Below are positions 16,941 to 24,029 of a DNA stretch of 32,616 nucleotides, one piece after another. The stretch's first letter is position 1; the number at the start of each line of letters is the position of its first letter. The stretch lies in assembly GCF_000787695.1 (NCBI RefSeq), contig NZ_BBPH01000130.1, forward strand, positions 1-32,616. The letters are read 5' to 3'. The DNA is from Paracoccus sp. PAMC 22219 (lineage in GTDB: Bacteria > Pseudomonadota > Alphaproteobacteria > Rhodobacterales > Rhodobacteraceae). The notes beneath the pieces are model-generated. The model saw only the letters and a list, made by a program, of their open reading frames with translations. It made no database searches and had not been told where the DNA came from. The translations under genes and the position numbers were made by a program.

Positions 16941-17156
16941 GCCTGCCTCTATGCCATCAGCGGGTGGAACAGGGCAATATGGCACTCTGTCGCCACCGAT
17001 ATTTCGGCAAACGAACCTTGCTCTCACGCGTCCGTGTCCAAATATCACGCCGCCGTAAGGCTTTAGCCGAATTCCGGCGTCTTTCCAACACTGCGGTTGC
17101 AACCAAGACGCGTTTTGACTAGTTAGAGGGGCGAAGCAATTGAGGATCCGCCGCCC
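16941..17156 (+). promoter_or_regulatory. ectA / MarR divergent promoter region with candidate ect promoter
   Basis: The 216-base gap is AT-richer than its surroundings in parts. A candidate promoter for ectA is TTGCAA (17097-17102) with a 17-base spacer and TAGTTA (17120-17125). The -10 area carries the palindrome ACTAGT (17118-17123), a plausible place for a MarR dimer to bind. GAGGA about 10 bases before the ectA ATG is the ribosome-binding site. These are reading-level predictions. Confidence 0.4.
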
Positions 17157-17693
17157 ATGCCCAAAGACGTGCAAGAACTCGAACGCCCGCGCCAGCTGAC
17201 GCTGCGCAAGCCCGACCCGACCGATGGCGCCGCCATCTGGGACCTGGTCCGGGCCTGCAAGCCGCTGGACGAGAATTCGATGTATTGCAATCTGGTTCAG
17301 GCCGAGCATTTCCGCGACACCTGTGTCGTGGCCCTGCTGGACGATCAGATCGTGGGCTGGATTTCGGGGCACATGATTCCGAACGACGACGCGCTGTTCG
17401 TGTGGCAGGTCGCCGTCGGGCCGGATGCCCGCGGTCTGGGCCTGGCCCGCAAGATGCTGACGCATCTGGTGGACCGCGACGAATGCGCCGACGCGCAGCG
17501 GCTGAACACGACGATCACCCGCGACAATGACGCGTCCTGGGCGCTGTTCCGCAGCTTTGCCCGCCATCAGGGCGGCCGGCTGACCGACGATCCTCATTAC
17601 ACCCGCCACGATCATTTCGACGGCCGTCACGCGACCGAGCACATGGTGACGATCACCCTGCCGCGTCACGCCGATCAGGCCCGCGCCGCCTGA
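17157..17693 (+). CDS. ectA: L-2,4-diaminobutyrate acetyltransferase
   Basis: GNAT-fold enzyme of 178 aa, second step of ectoine synthesis: it acetylates L-2,4-diaminobutyrate to N-gamma-acetyl-diaminobutyrate using acetyl-CoA. The EctA-specific LRKPDPTDGAAIWDLVRACKPLDENSMYCNLV region is at the N-terminus, the acetyl-CoA loop VGPDARGLGLARKML near residue 87, and the characteristic TITRDNDASWALFRSFA in the C-terminal half. First gene of the ectABC-ask operon, 55 bases before ectB. Ectoine is a cytoplasmic compatible solute made under high osmolarity. Confidence 0.96.
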   Translation: MPKDVQELERPRQLTLRKPDPTDGAAIWDLVRACKPLDENSMYCNLVQAEHFRDTCVVALLDDQIVGWISGHMIPNDDALFVWQVAVGPDARGLGLARKMLTHLVDRDECADAQRLNTTITRDNDASWALFRSFARHQGGRLTDDPHYTRHDHFDGRHATEHMVTITLPRHADQARAA

Positions 17694-17748
17694 TCCCTTT
17701 GCCCGTCGAAGCATTCAGACTGACGCACATGATGCGAAAGGACTTCCC

Positions 17749-19044
17749 ATGCCCAAAGACATGACCGCCACGATGCCCGGAACCGCCATCTTCGAACGCC
17801 GCGAAAGCGCTGCCCGATCCTATTGCCGGGGGATTCCCACCGTCTTCGCCAAGGCCAGCGGCTCGGTGATGACCGGGGCGGACGGGCGCGACTACATCGA
17901 CTTTCTGGCCGGCTGTTCGTCGCTGAACTATGGCCACAACGACCCGGACATGAAGGCCGCGCTGATCGACCACATCGCCGGTGACGGGATCGCCCACGGG
18001 CTGGACCTGCACACCACGACCAAGGCGGCGTTCCTGGAGGCGTTCGAGCGCCACATCTTGACGCCCCGCGGCATGGATCATCGCGTGATGTTCACCGGCC
18101 CCACCGGCGCCAACGCGGTCGAGGCCGCGATGAAGATCGCCCGCAAATCGACCGGCCGCACCAACGTCATCGCCTTTACCAACGGCTTTCACGGCGTGAC
18201 CATGGGTGCGTTGGCCGCGACCGGCAACGGATACCACCGCGGCGGCGCCGGGATGGAGACGCAGGGCGTGACCCGCGTGCCGTTTGACGGCTATGCCGAG
18301 GGCCTGGACAGTGCGGCACTGCTGGACCAGATGCTGTCGGACAATTCGGGCGGCATCGACGCCCCCGCCGCCATCATGCTGGAGGCCGTGCAGGGCGAAG
18401 GCGGCCTGAACGCCGCATCGGCCGAATTCGTGCGCACCATCGCGGACATCGCAAAGCGCCACGGCGCACTGCTGATCATGGATGACATCCAGGCAGGCTG
18501 CGGTCGCACCGGCAAGTTCTTCTCGTTCGAGGAGATGGGCGTGATGCCCGACCTGGTGCCGCTGGCGAAATCGATCTCGGGCTTTGGCCTGCCGCTGGCG
18601 ATGGTGCTGGTGCGCCCGGAACACGACGTCTTCGGTCCGGCCGAACACAACGGCACGTTCCGCGGCAATACCCATGCCTTCGTGACCGCCCGCGTCGCGA
18701 TCGAAAAGTTCTGGTCCGACACGGCGTTCGAGGCCGATCTGGCCCGCCGTGCCGACCTGATCCAGACCCGGCTGACCGAACTGGCCGACCTGGTGCCCGG
18801 CGCCTATCTGAAGGGTCGCGGCCTGATGCGCGGTGTCGATGTCGGATCGGGCGATCTGGCCGGCGCCATCTGCAAGCGCGCCTTTGACGGCGGGCTGATC
18901 ATCGAGACATCCGGCAACGAGGATCAGGTCGTCAAGGTCCTGGCCCCGCTGACCACCCCCGACACGCTGCTGTCGCGCGGCTTCGACATCCTGCTGGATG
19001 CCGCCCGCGACGTCCTTGCCACCACCAAGATCGCTGCGGAGTAA
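17749..19044 (+). CDS. ectB: Diaminobutyrate--2-oxoglutarate transaminase
   Basis: PLP-dependent class III aminotransferase of 431 aa, first committed step of ectoine synthesis: it converts aspartate semialdehyde to L-2,4-diaminobutyrate. Visible features are the FLAGCSSLNYGHNDP N-terminal motif, MFTGPTGANAVEAAMKIARK for PLP-phosphate binding, FHGVTMGALAATGN, the cofactor Asp in LLIMDDIQAGCGRTG, and the Schiff-base lysine in LAKSISGFGLP (Lys274). AAAGGA precedes the ATG by 6 bases. It is followed by ectC after 5 bases. Confidence 0.96.
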   Translation: MPKDMTATMPGTAIFERRESAARSYCRGIPTVFAKASGSVMTGADGRDYIDFLAGCSSLNYGHNDPDMKAALIDHIAGDGIAHGLDLHTTTKAAFLEAFERHILTPRGMDHRVMFTGPTGANAVEAAMKIARKSTGRTNVIAFTNGFHGVTMGALAATGNGYHRGGAGMETQGVTRVPFDGYAEGLDSAALLDQMLSDNSGGIDAPAAIMLEAVQGEGGLNAASAEFVRTIADIAKRHGALLIMDDIQAGCGRTGKFFSFEEMGVMPDLVPLAKSISGFGLPLAMVLVRPEHDVFGPAEHNGTFRGNTHAFVTARVAIEKFWSDTAFEADLARRADLIQTRLTELADLVPGAYLKGRGLMRGVDVGSGDLAGAICKRAFDGGLIIETSGNEDQVVKVLAPLTTPDTLLSRGFDILLDAARDVLATTKIAAE

Positions 19045-19049
19045 TTCAC

Positions 19050-19439
19050 ATGATCGTTCGTGATTTCAACAAACTGAAGGACACCGACCGTTCGGTGTCG
19101 GATGCGCAATGGACCTCGGTCCGGATGCTGCTGGCGGATGACGGAATGGGCTTTTCGTTCCACATCACCACGCTGCAGGCCGGGTCGGAGCATCAGTTCC
19201 ACTACAAGCACCATTTCGAAAGCGTCTATTGCATGCAGGGCAAGGGCTCGATCACCGATCTGGGCACCGGAGAGACCCATGCGATCACGCCCGGCGTGAT
19301 GTACGCGCTGAACCTGAACGACAAGCACGTCCTGCGCGCCGACGAGACGCTGGTCATGGCCTGCTGTTTCAACCCGCCCGTGACTGGGACCGAAGTGCAC
19401 CGGGAGGACGGCAGCTACGCCCCTGCCGAGACCGCGTGA
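19050..19439 (+). CDS. ectC: L-ectoine synthase
   Basis: Cupin enzyme of 129 aa that closes the ring of N-gamma-acetyl-diaminobutyrate to ectoine. The start MIVRDFNKL is the standard EctC N-terminus, and the cupin metal and substrate region HYKHHFESVYCMQGKGSI and the motif NDKHVLRADE are intact. GGAG lies 8 bases before the ATG. The stop TGA shares one base with the ATG of the aspartate kinase gene (TGATG), consistent with re-initiation. No ectD hydroxylase gene follows, so this locus by itself would yield ectoine and not 5-hydroxyectoine. Confidence 0.96.
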   Translation: MIVRDFNKLKDTDRSVSDAQWTSVRMLLADDGMGFSFHITTLQAGSEHQFHYKHHFESVYCMQGKGSITDLGTGETHAITPGVMYALNLNDKHVLRADETLVMACCFNPPVTGTEVHREDGSYAPAETA

Positions 19440-20856
19440 TGGGTCACACGGTCGAGAAGATCGGCGGCACCTCGATGTCGCGCGTGCACGAGCTGCGCGA
19501 CACGGTGCTGATCGCCGACCCCGACGCGCCCTATGGCCGGATCTTCGTGGTGTCGGCCTTTGGCGGCATCACCAACCTGCTGCTGGAACACAAGAAATCC
19601 GGCGAACCGGGAGTCTACGCGGCCTTTGCGTCCGGGGACGGCGATCACGGTTGGCTGGCCGCGCTTGACCGCGCTAGCGACGCGATGATCCAGGCGCATC
19701 GCGTGGTGCTGGACCATCCAGGCGACTTGGAACGCGCCGACGCCTTTGTCCGCGACCGGCTGGTGGGCGCGCGCAACTGCCTGATCGACCTGCAGCGGCT
19801 GTGCTCCTATGGCCATTTCCGGCTGGAGGAGCACATGCTGCACACCCGCGAACTGCTGTCCGGCCTGGGAGAGGCGCATTCCGCCTTTGTCACCACGCTG
19901 ATGCTGCAGCGCGCGGGCATCCAGGCGCGGTTCGTCGACCTGTCCGGCTGGCGCGATACGGGTCAGGTCACGCTGGAGGAACGCATCACCGGCGCGATGG
20001 CCGGCGTCGATCCGCAGACCGAGATGCCCATCGTCACCGGCTATGCCCAATGCACCGAAGGGCTGATGCGCGAATTCGACCGTGGCTACTCCGAGGTGAC
20101 GTTCTCGCGGCTGGCGGCGCTGACCGGCGCGCGCGAGGCGATCATCCACAAGGAATTCCACCTGTCCTCGGCCGATCCAAACCTGGTCGCGCGGGCGCGG
20201 TACGCAAGCTGGGCCGCACGAACTATGACGTGGCCGACCAGCTGTCGAACCTGGGGATGGAGGCGATCCACCCCAAGGCCGCCAAGACCCTGCGCCAGTC
20301 AGGCGTGCCCCTGCGCGTGACAAACGCGTTCGAGCCGCATGATCCGGGCACGCTGATCGACGATCAGCCCGCCACCACCCCCGCGGTGGAGATCGTGACC
20401 GGCCTGAACGTCTTTGCGCTGGAACTGTTCGAACAGGACATGGTCGGCGCCAAGGGCTATGACGCCGCCATCCTCGAGGTGCTGACCCGCCACAAGGTGC
20501 GCATCGTCAGCAAGGTGTCGAACGCCAACACGATCACGCACTACGTCGACAGCAGCCTCAAGGTGCTGCGCCGGGTCGAAAAGGACCTGACCGACCGCTA
20601 TCCTTCGGCGCAGGTGTCGTCGCGGGCGGTTGCCATGGCCTCGGCCGTGGGGCGCGATCTGGAGGGGTTGGCGGTGCTCAGCCGCGGGCTGAACGCGCTG
20701 GCGGCAGCAGGGCTGGAGGCCATCGGGGCGACCCAGGGCCCGCGCCCGGTCGATGTGCAGTTCATTCTGGAACGCACCGCGCTTGCCCCCGGCATCAAGG
20801 CGCTGCACGGGGCGCTGATCGAACAGGCGACGCAACCCCTGGCACAGGTGGCCTAG
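19439..20856 (+). pseudogene. ask_ect: Ectoine-pathway aspartate kinase (Ask_Ect), apparent single-base frameshift
   Basis: Aspartate kinase that supplies aspartyl phosphate for ectoine synthesis. The first 250 residues are intact (VEKIGGTSMSR, VVSAFGGITNLLLEHK, EAIIHKEFHLSSADP). The frame then runs into unrelated sequence after residue V250 (near 20188), while the rest of the protein continues in the next frame with KLGRTNYDVADQLSNLGMEA and the C-terminal ACT-domain region ending at 20856. Adding one G near 20189 would restore LVGAGAVRKLG and give a 472-aa protein of normal length for the family. As written the gene would produce a truncated kinase. Either a recent mutation or a sequencing error in a GC-rich run; the absence of other damage favours an error or a very recent event. 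Start overlaps the ectC stop. Confidence 0.85.
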
Positions 20857-20868
20857 GCGACAAACGAA

Positions 20869-20894
20869 ACGGGCGGCCCCAAGGGACCGCCCGT
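20869..20894 (+). terminator. Terminator-like hairpin after the ect operon
   Basis: Arms ACGGGCGG and CCGCCCGT (8 bp) extended by CCC/GGG after one mismatch, around an AA loop. It sits between the convergent ends of ask_ect and the PepSY-like gene and could serve both strands, though no long U-tract follows on either. Confidence 0.55.
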
Positions 20895-20914
20895 TCGCAT
20901 TCCTGACCGTATGT

Positions 20915-21187
20915 TCAGCGCGCCATGGCTTCGCCGGTCGTCGGATCGACGCGCATCTCGACCTCGCGGTCGTCCTGAGTGCGGTACTCAACCTCGTAAT
21001 AGCCGTCGTCATCCCACTGGATATCCTCGATATAGCCCAGCTCGGCGCCCAGATCGGTCTCCATCTTGGCCACGATCTCGGACAGGGCCATCGCATCGGC
21101 CGGGGGGGCGCCGCGCATGGCGTCCTGCGCCATCAGCGCGGTGGGCGACAGGATCAGGGCGGCGGCGGTCAGGGTGCGAAAGGTCAT
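20915..21187 (-). CDS. Small exported PepSY-domain protein
   Basis: Protein of 90 aa. Residues 1-20 form a Sec signal peptide (MTFRTLTAAALILSPTALMA, with likely cleavage before QD). The mature 70 residues match the short single-domain PepSY group: an amphipathic helix ALSEIVAKMETDL, then strands GYIEDIQWDDDGYYEVEYRT and EVEMRVDPTTGEAM. It is acidic and probably periplasmic. Such proteins are common in Rhodobacteraceae; the role is unknown, with inhibition of proteases or binding of hydrophobic ligands suggested for the domain. GGAGA lies 5 bases before the ATG. It is divergent from the tmRNA gene. Confidence 0.8.
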   Translation of the reverse strand: MTFRTLTAAALILSPTALMAQDAMRGAPPADAMALSEIVAKMETDLGAELGYIEDIQWDDDGYYEVEYRTQDDREVEMRVDPTTGEAMAR

Positions 21188-21249
21188 CGTCGTCTCCGTT
21201 TATGGGTCCGGCTTTCAAACCCGCGGCGACGGCCTGCGGTTCCGACCCC

Positions 21250-21278
21250 TTGCCGCATCCGCGCCGATGGCCTATATC
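21250..21278 (+). promoter_or_regulatory. Candidate ssrA promoter
   Basis: TTGCCG (21250-21255), a 17-base spacer, then TATATC (21273-21278). The predicted transcript start near 21285 coincides with the first base of the hairpin that opens the tmRNA precursor, which supports the assignment. Confidence 0.5.
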
Positions 21279-21282
21279 GGTC

Positions 21283-21602
21283 CTGTCGGAAGCAATTCCG
21301 ACTATGGACATAAACGCGCTCGTAATAAGCGGATCGGACCCGGGGGCGGTACCCGGCGACTCCACCAAACAACCCTTCATTGGGGGCAAATGGGGTCGAA
21401 ACAGGATCGACGAACGTCTAAAGGGGTTATGCTTTGTCTCGGTGAGCTACTACCGTTATCGGTGCAAAACGTACAGTTGCCAATGACAACCGTGCTCCGG
21501 TCGCTCTGGCTGCGTAAGCAGTTCGAGAGATCGAAACCTAAGCCCTTGCGCCTAGCAGCGTAAGGCGGGGCCCGCAGGAGCCTGGCAACAGAATCCTGCA
21601 CC
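21283..21602 (+). ncRNA. ssrA: tmRNA, circularly permuted two-piece (alphaproteobacterial) form
   Basis: Transfer-messenger RNA that rescues stalled ribosomes by tagging the peptide for degradation. The gene order is permuted. The acceptor piece comes first and ends in a T-arm (CCGGG, 7-base loop, CCCGG) followed by CGACTCC and ACCA at 21357-21367. A 24-base intervening segment (21368-21391) follows, then the coding piece starting GGGGTCG (21392-21398), which pairs with CGACTCC apart from one G-U. The tag reading frame at 21479-21517 encodes ANDNRAPVALAA then TAA, with resume codon GCC. The 5' end carries the hairpin GTCGGAA / TTCCGAC (21285-21302), and the 3' end closes with a GCAGGA / TCCTGC stem (21574-21599). 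Exact mature ends are approximate. Confidence 0.93.
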
Positions 21603-21607
21603 TTATT
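21574..21607 (+). terminator. Stem at the tmRNA 3' end, possible terminator
   Basis: GCAGGA (21574-21579) pairs with TCCTGC (21594-21599), followed by ACCTTATTT. It may be part of the mature coding piece, a terminator, or both; the long loop makes it a poor canonical terminator. Confidence 0.35.
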
Positions 21608-21710
21608 TCCCCTCATATTTTTGAACCGCCCTGTCCGGTCTTCAGCGTTCCTTAACGCCCACGGACTAATGCTGCGCTTGTCCGCCTTTGCCATGCGAAA
21701 GGATCAAGCG

Positions 21711-23177
21711 GTGACACACCCCGATTCCCACGACACGATCCACCTGCAGGACAGGCTGGACTTTCTGGGCCTGGACGCCGCGGCGCAGGCCCGGCTCAAG
21801 GCCCTCGCCCCCCGGATTGCCGCCAGCGTCGGCCCTGCCCTGTCGGAATTCTATACCAAGATCGCGGCGACCCCGGTCCTGCGCCAGTATTTCACCGACA
21901 CCGCCCATACCGACCGCGCCAAAAGCAGCCAGGCCCGCCACTGGGACCGCATCGCGTCGGGGGATTTCGGGTCCGATTACGCCCTGGCGGTCCGCCGCAT
22001 CGGTGCCGTGCACGCCCGCATCGGGCTGGAGCCGCGCTGGTACATCGGCGGCTATGGGCTGGTCCTGGACTATGTGATCCGCGGCATGCTGGGCGAACGC
22101 CGGACCTGGACCGCCGCCAGCCGCAAGCGCCTGGCCGAGGACATCTCGGTCCTGATGCGGGCGTCGCTTCTGGACATCGACCTGTCGATCTCGACCTACC
22201 TGGACCAGATCGATGGCCGCCGGAAGGAGGTCGAGGATGCGCAGCAGCGCGCCTTCGACGCGCTGTCGAATGCCTTGGGCCGGCTTGCCGAAGGCGACCT
22301 GACCGCCCGGCTGGACCCCGAACTGTCGGCGCGCACCCGCTTCAACGAAACGGTCGAACAGCTGGCCGGTATCATCGGGTCGGTGCGCCATTCCGCAGGC
22401 CAGATCGGCAACGGCACCGGAGAGATCGCGGCAGCATCGGACGATCTGGCGCGACGGACCGAACAGCAGGCGGCCAGCCTGGAACAGACCGCCGCCGCCC
22501 TGAACGAGATGACCGAGGCCGTGCGCGATTCCGCCACCCGCAGCCGCCAGGCGGAGGAGATGGCCGCCCGCGCCCGCCAGGTCGCGGCCCATGGCAGCCA
22601 GGTCATGGACCAGACCCGCACCGCGATGGACGAGGTTTCCTCCAGCGCCGGAGAGATGGGCCAGATCATCGGCGTGATCAGCGAAATCGCGTTCCAGACC
22701 AACCTGCTGGCCCTGAACGCAGGCGTCGAGGCCGCCCGTGCCGGAGAGGCGGGGCGCGGTTTCGCGGTCGTCGCCGCCGAGGTCCGCGCGCTGGCCCAAC
22801 GCTCGGCCGAGGCGGTGCGCACGATCCAGACCCTGATCGACCGCAGCGTGCAGCAGACGACGCATGGCGTGTCGCTGGTCGGCGCGACGCACCAGGCGCT
22901 GGCCGACATCATCCTGGTCTTCAACGAGATCGAGGGGATCGTGACAGAAATGTCCTCCACCGCCCAACGCCAGTCGCTGAGCATCTCCGAGATCAACAGC
23001 GCGGTCCGGTATCTGGACGACGTGACCCAGCAGAACGCCGCCATGGTCGAGGAGGCGAACGCCACCAGCACCCTGCTGAACGCAGAGGTCAAGGACCTGA
23101 CGCGCATCGTCAGCAGCTTCACGATGGCCGCCGCGCGTCCGCAAATGCACCAACAGTCCTATCGCCAGGCCGTCTGA
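21711..23177 (+). CDS. Globin-coupled methyl-accepting chemotaxis protein
   Basis: Soluble receptor of 488 aa with no membrane segments. The N-terminal sensor-globin domain (about residues 15-165) has the heme-ligand region of HemAT-type aerotaxis receptors, [20 protein letters not shown], with the proximal His101. A HAMP-like linker follows ([18 protein letters not shown] near residue 210), then an MCP signalling domain with the highly conserved tip [35 protein letters not shown] sequence. Family members sense oxygen and signal through CheA/CheW. The GTG at 21711 is chosen because AAAGGA lies 7 bases upstream and the globin begins soon after; an ATG at 21693 or 21621 in the same frame has no site. 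A TTCCTTAAC element lies 54 bases upstream, as before the che operon. Confidence 0.88.
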   Translation: MTHPDSHDTIHLQDRLDFLGLDAAAQARLKALAPRIAASVGPALSEFYTKIAATPVLRQYFTDTAHTDRAKSSQARHWDRIASGDFGSDYALAVRRIGAVHARIGLEPRWYIGGYGLVLDYVIRGMLGERRTWTAASRKRLAEDISVLMRASLLDIDLSISTYLDQIDGRRKEVEDAQQRAFDALSNALGRLAEGDLTARLDPELSARTRFNETVEQLAGIIGSVRHSAGQIGNGTGEIAAASDDLARRTEQQAASLEQTAAALNEMTEAVRDSATRSRQAEEMAARARQVAAHGSQVMDQTRTAMDEVSSSAGEMGQIIGVISEIAFQTNLLALNAGVEAARAGEAGRGFAVVAAEVRALAQRSAEAVRTIQTLIDRSVQQTTHGVSLVGATHQALADIILVFNEIEGIVTEMSSTAQRQSLSISEINSAVRYLDDVTQQNAAMVEEANATSTLLNAEVKDLTRIVSSFTMAAARPQMHQQSYRQAV

Positions 23178-23209
23178 CCCGATCCGCGCGCCCCGACCGG
23201 GCGCGCGGT

Positions 23210-23890
23210 TCAGTCGTCCCGCCGCACGCCGATCCAGATGACGTGCCGCGACCCGCGCCCCGACCCGCTGGCCCGCACCCCGTGCGTGCTGACGGCGAAA
23301 CCGCAGCCGGCCAGGCGCCGTTCGAATGCGGCGTCCGGCTCGGCGGACCACACGGCCAGCACGCCGCCCGGAGACAGCGCGCGCCGCGCGGCCTGCAACC
23401 CTGCTGTCCCGTACAGCGCGTCGTTGCCCGTTCGCGTCAGCCCGTCGGGACCATTGTCCACATCCAGCAGGATCGCATCGAACGCCCCCGCGGCGTGACG
23501 GATCTGCGCACCGACATCACCGATCCGGACCTGGACCCGCGGATCAGACAGGCAGTCCTTGAAGACCGCCGCCATGTGCTGCGTGGCCCATCCGACCAGT
23601 TCGGGCACGATTTCGGCCACGATCAGTCGGGCCTGGGGCGCGGCCACCGTCTGCGCGGCGCGCAGCGTGAACCCCATTCCCAGCCCCCCGATCAGCACCC
23701 GCGGCGCGGCCCGGTTGGCCAGCCGGTCCAGCGCCAGGGTCGCCAGCGCCTCCTCGGACCCGCCAAGGCGGCTGTTCATCAGCTCGTTTCCACCCTGCAG
23801 GCGGATCGAGAATTCGTCGCCCCGCCGCAGCAGCCGCAGCGTGTCGCCATCCGGCGCGATCGCGCTGGCCAGTTGCACCCAAGGCAGCAT
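23210..23890 (-). CDS. Spermidine-synthase-like Rossmann-fold protein
   Basis: Protein of 226 aa resembling the spermine/spermidine synthase superfamily. The SAM-like nucleotide motif VLIGGLGMGFTLRAA is near residue 66, followed by the acidic strand end LIVAEIVPELVGW, IGDVGAQIRHAAGAFDAILLDVDNGPDGLTR for the motif-II/III region, and GGVLAVWSAEPDAAFERRL. The N-terminal beta domain of true spermidine synthases (which binds putrescine) is reduced to about 45 residues. A methyltransferase or aminopropyltransferase activity is possible but not demonstrable here. AAGGA precedes the ATG. The gene lies between two chemoreceptors, with which no functional link is evident. Confidence 0.8.
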   Translation of the reverse strand: MLPWVQLASAIAPDGDTLRLLRRGDEFSIRLQGGNELMNSRLGGSEEALATLALDRLANRAAPRVLIGGLGMGFTLRAAQTVAAPQARLIVAEIVPELVGWATQHMAAVFKDCLSDPRVQVRIGDVGAQIRHAAGAFDAILLDVDNGPDGLTRTGNDALYGTAGLQAARRALSPGGVLAVWSAEPDAAFERRLAGCGFAVSTHGVRASGSGRGSRHVIWIGVRRDD

Positions 23891-23978
23891 ACCGATGTCC
23901 TTTTCCGCGAAAACCGCCCCTGCCCTAGCCGATCACGTCCCCGCGGAAAAGGCGCTTGCGCAATGTTCCCACGAAGAA

Positions 23979-24005
23979 ACCCGCACCGACAGGATCGGCG
24001 CGGGT
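23979..24005 (-). terminator. Rho-independent terminator of the membrane MCP gene
   Basis: On the minus strand: ACCCGCGCCGA, loop TCCTG, TCGGTGCGGGT, an 11-bp stem with one G-U pair, followed by TTCTTC. It starts 24 bases after the MCP stop and ends the cheB-cheD-mcp unit. Confidence 0.75.
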
Positions 24006-24029
24006 CGGGAATGTTGCAGGGTGGTTGGA

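Noticed and set aside
19229..19438. Upstream extension of the aspartate kinase frame into ectC
   Set aside because: The frame is open by chance; the kinase homology begins at the ATG that overlaps the ectC stop.
21666..23351. Minus-strand open frame (561 codons) opposite the globin-coupled receptor
   Set aside because: Antisense shadow of a conserved receptor; Gly/His/Arg-rich with no domain.
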